DNA of 12,299 nucleotides. Origin: Phycisphaerae bacterium SM23_33. Lineage in GTDB: Bacteria; Planctomycetota; Phycisphaerae; SM23-33. The position numbers were made by a program, and so were the translations under genes. The notes beneath the pieces are model-generated. The model had not been told where the DNA came from and did no database searches. It saw only the letters and a list, made by a program, of their open reading frames with translations. Where the stretch lies: the NCBI GenBank assembly GCA_001303665.1, contig LJUF01000051.1, positions 1 to 12,299 on the forward strand, in the 5' to 3' direction. Below, piece by piece: positions 7,184 through 12,299 of the stretch; the stretch's first letter is position 1, and each line of letters begins with the position of its first letter.

Positions 7184-8332
7184 GTGCGCCCCTCTGCCGG
7201 GGTGCTGAATTTCGTGGATCTGGTCCGGGCCGTGCTTCACCTGGCCGGCGCGGAGGGCATTGAGCTCGGCCGGGGAGCGGGGGAATTGGCGGCCGGCATC
7301 GGCCCGGCCGAGCACTACGTCCTCATCCTGATCGACGGGATGGGCATGGACCTGCTGGCCCGCCTGCCGGCCGAAGGCTTCCTCCGCAGCCATCTCACCG
7401 GACAGCTCCAGTCGGTATTCCCATCCACGACGGCCACCGCGCTGACCGCGCTGGCCACGGCCCAGTGGCCCTGCGCCCACGGCGTGCCGGGCTGGTGGAC
7501 GTACCTGGAGCGGTTCCACGTCAGCGCCACCACGCTGCCCTTTGTGGAGCGCTTCACCGGCCGGCCGCTGGATCGGTTCGGCGTGCGGGCCGAAGACCTC
7601 TACCCCGTCCCCAGCCTCTGGTCGGGTCTGAAGCACGCGCCGGTGAGCGTCGTGCCCGCCCGGATCGCCGACAGCGTCTTCAACCGCTATGCCTCCGGCC
7701 GGACGCCCCAGGCCGGCTACGCCGCAATCTCCGAGGCGATCGCCGCCATCCGCGACCGCCTCACGCAGGCCGCCCAGCCCACGCTCACCTACCTGTACCT
7801 GCCGCAGATTGACTCGCTCTGCCACAAGAAGGGCACCGCCCACCAGGCCGTCGCCGACCTGCTGGCCAGTCTGGAGCGTCAGTTGGCCGAGCTGGCCGGA
7901 GGCCTCGCCGGCCGCGCCCGCGTTGTCGTCACCGCCGATCACGGCTTCCTGGATACCCCCGAGGATTCCAGGTTCATCCTGACCGAGGACGATGAGCTTG
8001 TGTCGGAGCTGGTCTGCCCGCCCACCGGCGACCCGACCGTGCCCATCTTTCACGTCCGCCCCGGCCGCGAGGAAGCGTTCGTGCAAGGGTTCGCCGGGCG
8101 GTTCGGAGAGGCATTCGCCCTGATCGCGCCGGAGGAGGCCGAGACGCTGCGGCTTTTCGGCCCCGAGCCGCCGTCGCCGGTGCTGCGGCGGCGGCTGGGC
8201 AGCTTCGTCGGCATCGCCGTCCAGCCCGCGGCGATCTGCTACCAGCCGGCCGGCGAGCAGGCCCACGTCCACGCCGCCGTCCACGCCGGCCTCAGCCGAA
8301 ACGAGATGCTCATCCCCCTGATTCTGGCGTGA
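7184..8332 (+). CDS. Alkaline-phosphatase-superfamily hydrolase, type I phosphodiesterase/nucleotide pyrophosphatase-like
   Basis: The protein has 382 residues from GTG 7184, or 398 from ATG 7136. It carries a complete two-metal AP-superfamily site; numbering is from the GTG. LILIDGMG gives Asp51. FPSTTATALTAL holds the likely nucleophile, Thr83. YLPQIDSLCHKKG gives Asp210 and His214 in the D-x3-H spacing. VVTADHGFLDT gives Asp252-His253. HAAVHAGLS near the C-terminus gives His367. This is the pattern of the type I phosphodiesterase/nucleotide pyrophosphatase family (PF01663), which cleaves phosphodiesters or phosphomonoesters. A Thr rather than Cys nucleophile sets it apart from the sulfatase upstream. 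There is no signal peptide, so it is probably cytoplasmic. GTG 7184 is preferred because of the GAGG site, and because the protein then begins MRPSAG, similar in my recollection to other members; ATG 7136 remains possible. It lies 91 bp behind the sulfatase, probably in the same transcript, and converges with the DUF362 gene. Confidence 0.85.
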   Translation: MRPSAGVLNFVDLVRAVLHLAGAEGIELGRGAGELAAGIGPAEHYVLILIDGMGMDLLARLPAEGFLRSHLTGQLQSVFPSTTATALTALATAQWPCAHGVPGWWTYLERFHVSATTLPFVERFTGRPLDRFGVRAEDLYPVPSLWSGLKHAPVSVVPARIADSVFNRYASGRTPQAGYAAISEAIAAIRDRLTQAAQPTLTYLYLPQIDSLCHKKGTAHQAVADLLASLERQLAELAGGLAGRARVVVTADHGFLDTPEDSRFILTEDDELVSELVCPPTGDPTVPIFHVRPGREEAFVQGFAGRFGEAFALIAPEEAETLRLFGPEPPSPVLRRRLGSFVGIAVQPAAICYQPAGEQAHVHAAVHAGLSRNEMLIPLILA

Positions 8333-8406
8333 GCGGTTCCCGGCAAGGTGTGCACGCCCACCGGGTCGGCCCGCCCGCGCACTTTCCAAGCGTTGCCGCG
8401 GTCAAC

Positions 8407-9486
8407 TCAGGCCGGAATGATCTTCCCTCCCTCCGGCAGGTCCTCGGCCTTGTATCCGAAGGAGGTCAGCATGCGCGTGGTGGCCTCGGCGTTCAGCCGC
8501 CAGCCCATCTTCTCGCTGCGGAACCTGGTGGCCAGGACGTAGTCCACCACGGGCGCCAGCACGCCCATGGCCAGGAAGTTGGGCTGATGCGTGGGATGTC
8601 CGCCGGGGCCGGGATCGCTCGCCCAGATGGCGTCGATCAGGCACAATTGCTGGCGCGGGTACAGGACCTTTCCCGTCTTCTTGTCCATCGGCCCCAGGAT
8701 CTCCGGCGTGCGGTTGATCCCCACCAGGTAATCCACGCCCTCCCTGTGGGCCGGACCGGGCTCGAAGGTCCCCAGGTGGTTCTTCATGGCCATGGTGAAG
8801 CGGCCGAACTGCCCGCCGTGCCCCTTGCACAGGGCAATGTTCACCAGGATGTCCACAGACGCGTCCGTCAAGGCCTCCACGCAGCGGGCCGTCTTGCCGC
8901 TGTAGGGCTCGCCCACCGGCGTGGGGACGGTGCTGCCGCCCCATTGGCCCTCGATGCGGCAGCCTTCCGGCAGCCCCGCGAACGGCGTGTCCTTGGCTAT
9001 GTTGCGGCCGTGGCAGGCGTCGTAGATGTGGACGTTGGCGCCCTTGACGCCCAGCACGTCCGTGAACACGCGGCACATCTTCGCCATCACCGGGCTGTGG
9101 GTGTGCTGGAGGTGAATGTGGTTGGTCTTTATGGCCACGACGGTCTCGGCCCACGACTTTTTCGGGGGCTTGACGAAGACCGCCTTCCAGGCCTCGGCCG
9201 GCTCTTTCACCTTGGCCAGGGCGCAGGCGAGCTTGTCCATGTCTGCCGCCACCACGTCGGCCTCGACCAGCCTCTCCTGGGCGGCCCAGTTGATCCGGGT
9301 CTGGATCTCCTTGGTCATCTTGGGGTCGGTGAGCCCCACCACCCGGAGGTCGTCAATGTTCGGATGCACCCTTGTGGCCGGAGCCCAGGCCGCCGGCGAG
9401 CTGCGCACGAAGATGAACGGCAGACTCGCCGCCGCCCCCAGGCCGATCGTTCCCTTCAGGAAGTCCCTGCGTGAGATTTCGCTCAT
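8407..9486 (-). CDS. Tat-exported DUF362 domain protein
   Basis: The 359-residue protein begins with a twin-arginine signal: SRRDFLKGT at residues 5-13, a hydrophobic stretch at about 14-27, and a likely cleavage region after SSPAAWA. The mature part has marks of the DUF362 family: ETVVAIKTNHI (114-124), a VHIYDACHGRNIAK region, and DILVNIALCKGHGGQFGRF followed by MKNHLGTFEP (212-243). LCLIDAIWASDPGPGG follows at about 281-296. DUF362 proteins are often found with iron-sulfur or cofactor-related proteins, but their reaction is not established. No ferredoxin-type Cys cluster is present. Tat export implies that it folds, perhaps with a cofactor, before crossing the membrane. The start is well supported: AGGAG lies six bases before ATG 9486. 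It follows the sialidase-fold gene after 94 bp on the same strand and could be its operon partner or have its own promoter in that gap. Confidence 0.88.
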   Translation of the reverse strand: MSEISRRDFLKGTIGLGAAASLPFIFVRSSPAAWAPATRVHPNIDDLRVVGLTDPKMTKEIQTRINWAAQERLVEADVVAADMDKLACALAKVKEPAEAWKAVFVKPPKKSWAETVVAIKTNHIHLQHTHSPVMAKMCRVFTDVLGVKGANVHIYDACHGRNIAKDTPFAGLPEGCRIEGQWGGSTVPTPVGEPYSGKTARCVEALTDASVDILVNIALCKGHGGQFGRFTMAMKNHLGTFEPGPAHREGVDYLVGINRTPEILGPMDKKTGKVLYPRQQLCLIDAIWASDPGPGGHPTHQPNFLAMGVLAPVVDYVLATRFRSEKMGWRLNAEATTRMLTSFGYKAEDLPEGGKIIPA

Positions 9487-9492
9487 TGCTTT

Positions 9493-9497
9493 CTCCT
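9493..9497 (-). promoter_or_regulatory. Shine-Dalgarno site of the DUF362 gene
   Basis: AGGAG on the minus strand lies six bases before ATG 9486. It is the cleanest ribosome-binding site in the window and fixes the start of the twin-arginine signal peptide. Confidence 0.7.
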
Positions 9498-9525
9498 GAC
9501 CCTGCCCTCACTGCGGGGCGCAACC

Positions 9526-9554
9526 ATTCTACGCGCCGGGTCCCTCTGCCTGAA
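9526..9554 (-). promoter_or_regulatory. Possible promoter of the DUF362 gene
   Basis: Read on the minus strand, TTCAGG (9554-9549) and TAGAAT (9531-9526) are 17 bp apart. The -10 matches TATAAT at 5 of 6 positions and the -35 matches at 3 of 6. A transcript starting just downstream would have a leader of about 30 nt containing AGGAG. This would let the DUF362 gene be expressed separately from the sialidase-fold gene, but the match is modest. Confidence 0.3.
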
Positions 9555-9580
9555 AAGGAACTTTCATTTCGGCGCACCCC

Positions 9581-11407
9581 TCAGCCTTTGCGGATGCCGA
9601 CTGCCTTGATGCAAAAGATCGCCCGGGCGGCCCTTAGGTCGGCGCCGGGCAGGTCGGGGCTGATCATCGGCGGGCGCTCGATGACGTGCTTGCGGTACGG
9701 GCCGGTGCGGAAGACCAGCCGCTGGAGCGAGTCGGCCGGCTCGGCGAAGGCGGCCGATTCCAGCACCGTCTTGCCGTCGATGGCGACCTGAAACCGGCCG
9801 GCGGCCGCGTCGGCCTTCACGGTCATGCTGTACCAGGTGTCAGCCGCGTAGGCCTGGAGCTTAACCGGTCGCTCGCCGTCGGCCGCCCGGATCAGCCCGT
9901 CCTCGCCGAACACCAGCCGCACCGGTCGGGCCGCCCGCCGGCCCACCAGCTCGATCTCCAGCCGGCCGGTGTCGCTCTGCCCCGCCAGAAGCTCAATCCG
10001 CATCTGGACGGTCCCGGCCTGGGGAAACACCCGCTCCGCCCGGGCGTAGTCGTACGGATCCTCGTCGGTGAGCCGCAGGCCGCTGCCGCCCTGGCCGGGC
10101 AGGTCCACCACCTCCACCGGCGCCCAGAGGGGCGAATAGATGTTCCATCCGGGCGGGGCCTGCCCGGCGGGCACGTCGTCGAAGTCGTCGCGAACCGGCT
10201 CGACCGCCCGGCTGCGGATGGGCACGGGGATGCGGCTGACCCAGATGTCCTCCTTGTTGACGCTGTAGGTGATCCACATGTCGCCGTCGGGCGGGGCGCC
10301 GTTGCCCTCCACGATGCCGCGGACGTACTGCGGCCCGAACTCCTTGGCCAGGTCGTGCAGGCAGCCGAAGCGCCGCGGCGGCACCTCGCCGGTCACGCAC
10401 AGCATCTCGTCGAAGTCGCGGCCGTCCTCGCCGGTGACGACGGCCAGCGGCCAGCGGTAGGTGTTGGAGGGGTTGGGGTTGTAGACCAGGGCATATCGGC
10501 CGTCGGAGGTCCGCTGCCCCCAGACCTTGGCCCCAGCCATCACCAGGGAAGGCACCTCGGCCACCGGCGACCAGGTGCGGCCCTCGTCGGCCGACAGGGC
10601 GGCCTTGGCCCACTTCCACAGCCCCACCACCTTTCCGTCGCGGCGGTGGTAGAAGGACAGGGCCTTGAGCCGGTCGTCCTGGATGGCGAAGAAGCCGTCG
10701 CGGCCGCGATCCTCCTCCCACATCTGGAGGGTGATCAGTTTGTTGGCCAGCAGGGCCTGGCAGGCGGCCCGGAAGCCTTCGTCGCCCGAGGCCGTGTACG
10801 GCGGGTAGCGGGTGTTGGACTCGCTCCAGCCGGCGTGGCGGTTGTAGCGGAGGAAATGGATGGGCCCGAAGTACCCGTCCGGGCGGACCTCGCGGACGAC
10901 GCGCCCGACGCCCCTGCCGTCGTTGGGCCCGATGGTCGGATGCGGGCAGACCCCGTAGAACCCCAGCGCCAGCAGCCGCCCGTCCGGCGCGACGTAGAAG
11001 CCCATTCGTTGATGCATGATGGCGCCGGTGCCGGCCGGCAGGTGATACTCGCGCCGCCGGATCTCCGGCAGGTCATACGGCGGAAAGACCACCTGCGGGG
11101 CCGACCAGTGGCGCCCGTCTTCCGACGTGGCCAGCAGCGTGCGGCCGGGCGAGATGTGCTCGCCCACCGGCGTGCTGAGGTACTCCAGGTGGAACCGGCC
11201 GTTCCAGTACGCCAGCATGGGGGCGTGGTTGTAGGTCCAGCCGGGTCCGTCGGGCGGCTGCGGGTCGGCGCGGTTGGCCCGCATGACCTGGTACGAGTGC
11301 ACTCCCACGGCCGGGTCCAGCCGGCCGTCGTGATAGTCCACGTCCGCCGAGGCGCCGCCCACGCAGCGGACGGGCTCGGCGGCGTCCTCTGGTGACATGT
11401 CGGTCAT
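9581..11407 (-). CDS. Sialidase-fold (Asp-box) protein with a C-terminal lectin-like domain
   Basis: The 608-residue protein has a beta-propeller part at about residues 55-395 and a separate beta-sandwich at about 405-606. Three Asp-box-like motifs mark the propeller: TSEDGRHW (94-101), SADEGRTW (272-279, a full SxDxGxTW match) and TGEDGRDF (325-332). Conserved-looking blocks include YHLPAGT followed by MHQRMGFYV (121-139), KVWGQRTSDGRYALVYNP (294-311), and YSVNKEDIWVSRIPVP (381-396). The C-terminal part (WYSMTVKADAAAGRFQVAIDG) resembles DUF1080/concanavalin-like domains. Such proteins are commonly labelled exo-alpha-sialidase, but I cannot confirm the arginine triad or substrate, so a glycosidase role is inference. 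The N-terminus is acidic with no signal peptide, so it appears cytoplasmic. ATG 11407 is preceded at five bases by GAGGAAGG, which lies within the end of the kinase gene, and the gap to the kinase stop is a single base. The two are therefore probably translationally coupled. Confidence 0.8.
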   Translation of the reverse strand: MTDMSPEDAAEPVRCVGGASADVDYHDGRLDPAVGVHSYQVMRANRADPQPPDGPGWTYNHAPMLAYWNGRFHLEYLSTPVGEHISPGRTLLATSEDGRHWSAPQVVFPPYDLPEIRRREYHLPAGTGAIMHQRMGFYVAPDGRLLALGFYGVCPHPTIGPNDGRGVGRVVREVRPDGYFGPIHFLRYNRHAGWSESNTRYPPYTASGDEGFRAACQALLANKLITLQMWEEDRGRDGFFAIQDDRLKALSFYHRRDGKVVGLWKWAKAALSADEGRTWSPVAEVPSLVMAGAKVWGQRTSDGRYALVYNPNPSNTYRWPLAVVTGEDGRDFDEMLCVTGEVPPRRFGCLHDLAKEFGPQYVRGIVEGNGAPPDGDMWITYSVNKEDIWVSRIPVPIRSRAVEPVRDDFDDVPAGQAPPGWNIYSPLWAPVEVVDLPGQGGSGLRLTDEDPYDYARAERVFPQAGTVQMRIELLAGQSDTGRLEIELVGRRAARPVRLVFGEDGLIRAADGERPVKLQAYAADTWYSMTVKADAAAGRFQVAIDGKTVLESAAFAEPADSLQRLVFRTGPYRKHVIERPPMISPDLPGADLRAARAIFCIKAVGIRKG

Positions 11408-11408
11408 T

Positions 11409-12299
11409 TCAGCCTTCCTCAGTGCCGATTCCTTTCCAGACCGCCTCCGGCCAGGGATAGCTGCCGGGCTTGATGGTCAGCACCGGCCGCGCCCGGCCGC
11501 TCACCTGCATCGCCACCACGCTTGGGGCGTGCCGGCCGCAGACGGGCAGCCGACTCCATTGCAGCCGCCGCACCACCGCCGAGGCCGTGGCCCCGCCTTC
11601 CACGAACAGCCGGTCCACGGCATGCTCTTGCAGCAGGCGCTCGGCCAGCCGGGCCAGGTGCCCGGTGAGCGCCTGCGGCAGGCCCGCCGCGCGAGAAAGC
11701 TCCCGTCCCACGGTGACCATCGCCGCCCCGCGGTCTTCCAGGGCCGCCCCCGCGGTCTCGGCCCAGCGGCGGAGCGCCTCCGGCGGCGGCTCGACCTGGA
11801 AGACATCGGCCGGCATGGGGATGATGGGAATGCCCCGGCTGCGGGCGTCCTGCCCGGCGGATCGGGCCCACGCCGCCGCGCTGCCGCAGAGGAACAGCGC
11901 CGTTCGCGCCCCGGGCCATTCCGGCCCCGCGGCAGCGGCTTGGCTCGGCTGATGGCCCTTCGTATCCAGCATGGCGGCGAAGAAGTCCACCCCGCCGGCG
12001 GGCAGGGCGGCCGGGTCCACTTGCCGGGCCCAGTGCGCCACGTCGGCCGGCTCGGCCGCCTCGCCGATGCTGGTTCCTTTCGCGGGCGCGGGCTGGCCCG
12101 GCCGCAGGACGCAGACGTCGTCCCGCCCGGATGCGCCCAGCAGCTCCAGCACCTCCGAAGTGGCAGCCGGGTGTTCCGGGTCGGCGGCGAAGTCCGTCTG
12201 GTCGAGCGGCCGGCCGTCCACGAAATATCGTCCGCCGCGGACGATCCGGCCGAGGGAGGGATTGGCCGGAACCAGCAGGGCCCGGGCCTTGCCCAGGGC
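11409..12299 (-). CDS. Four-carbon acid sugar kinase family protein (DUF1537), C-terminal 296 residues; N-terminus beyond the window
   Basis: The frame is open to the right edge, so the GTG at 12221 is internal and the true start lies outside. The first visible part, PANPSLGRIVRGGRYFVDG followed by DQTDFAADPEHPA, matches the end of the N-terminal domain of four-carbon acid sugar kinases (PF07005), which phosphorylate acids such as erythronate or threonate with ATP. The rest corresponds to the C-terminal nucleotide-binding domain (PF17042): VDRLFVEGGATASAVVRRL, then LTIKPGSYPWPEAVW near the end. The usual glycine-rich GGDT reads GGAT, and the following Gly-Val-Pro motif is not evident. The family is about 400-480 residues long, so roughly a third is missing at the N-terminus. 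A preference for tetronate-type or ulosonate substrates cannot be judged. It is the first visible gene of the minus-strand run with the sialidase-fold protein and may phosphorylate a sugar acid released by that pathway. Confidence 0.85.
   Translation of the reverse strand, partial: ALGKARALLVPANPSLGRIVRGGRYFVDGRPLDQTDFAADPEHPAATSEVLELLGASGRDDVCVLRPGQPAPAKGTSIGEAAEPADVAHWARQVDPAALPAGGVDFFAAMLDTKGHQPSQAAAAGPEWPGARTALFLCGSAAAWARSAGQDARSRGIPIIPMPADVFQVEPPPEALRRWAETAGAALEDRGAAMVTVGRELSRAAGLPQALTGHLARLAERLLQEHAVDRLFVEGGATASAVVRRLQWSRLPVCGRHAPSVVAMQVSGRARPVLTIKPGSYPWPEAVWKGIGTEEG
11413..11420 (-). promoter_or_regulatory. Shine-Dalgarno site of the sialidase-fold gene, inside the kinase 3' end
   Basis: GAGGAAGG on the minus strand lies within the final codons of the kinase gene, five bases before ATG 11407. 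The kinase stop codon (11411-11409) falls between it and the ATG, the usual geometry for reinitiation or translational coupling. Confidence 0.65.

Noticed and set aside
6530..8389. A 619-residue minus-strand frame opposite the sulfatase and phosphodiesterase genes
   Set aside because: It covers two genes with intact catalytic motifs on the other strand and shows only compositional sequence.
8333..8406. Possible terminator between the convergent phosphodiesterase and DUF362 genes
   Set aside because: Only interrupted 3-4 bp pairings (CCC/GGG and GGTG/CACC) are present, with no T-run on either strand.
9686..11395. A 569-residue plus-strand frame opposite the sialidase-fold gene
   Set aside because: The minus-strand gene has Asp-boxes and a good ribosome-binding site; the plus frame has no recognisable motif.
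1..12299. Many CCGGCCGG and GGCCGGCC-like palindromes
   Set aside because: They are spread evenly in coding sequence and follow from Ala, Gly, Arg and Pro codons at very high GC content; no array or regular spacing is seen.

Overview
The window is about 12.3 kb of very GC-rich DNA with nine protein genes packed at high density, and no RNA gene, mobile element, CRISPR array or phage gene that I can see. The gene set points to an uncultivated Planctomycetota or a close relative in the PVC group: a large polytopic membrane protein of the DUF6785/DUF6784 type, a URO-D-like methyltransferase-fold protein, a formylglycine sulfatase, a Tat-exported DUF362 protein, a sialidase-fold protein and a DUF1537 sugar-acid kinase. 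This taxonomic reading is inference from family content and base composition.

Layout. (1) At the left edge a minus-strand nitrilase-superfamily amidohydrolase with an extra N-terminal beta-rich domain reads off the window; the last bases seen are TA, so it may stop exactly at the edge. (2) Divergent from it, after a 247-bp spacer, is the plus-strand DUF6785-like membrane protein. (3) A minus-strand URO-D-family protein converges on it with only 15 bp between the stops. (4) Divergent from that is a plus-strand run of three genes: an ALG5-like family 2 glycosyltransferase, a CxPSR sulfatase of the choline-sulfatase-like type, and a second alkaline-phosphatase-superfamily hydrolase. A 28-bp heptamer tandem repeat lies just behind the sulfatase stop. 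(5) From the right edge a minus-strand run of three genes comes back: the C-terminal part of a DUF1537 four-carbon acid sugar kinase, a sialidase-fold protein whose start lies one base after the kinase stop, and, after 94 bp, a Tat-signal DUF362 protein.

How they may work together (inference). The sulfatase, sialidase-fold protein, sugar-acid kinase, URO-D-like protein and large membrane protein suggest uptake and intracellular breakdown of decorated carbohydrates or related organic sulfates and amides. The sulfatase, the second AP-superfamily hydrolase and the sialidase-fold protein lack visible signal peptides, so they look cytoplasmic; only the DUF362 protein has an export signal. No substrate can be assigned from sequence alone. 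I see no clear defence or mobile system. The least ordinary items are the domain-fused nitrilase, the one-base-coupled kinase/sialidase-fold pair, the pair of adjacent AP-superfamily hydrolases, and the heptamer repeat.
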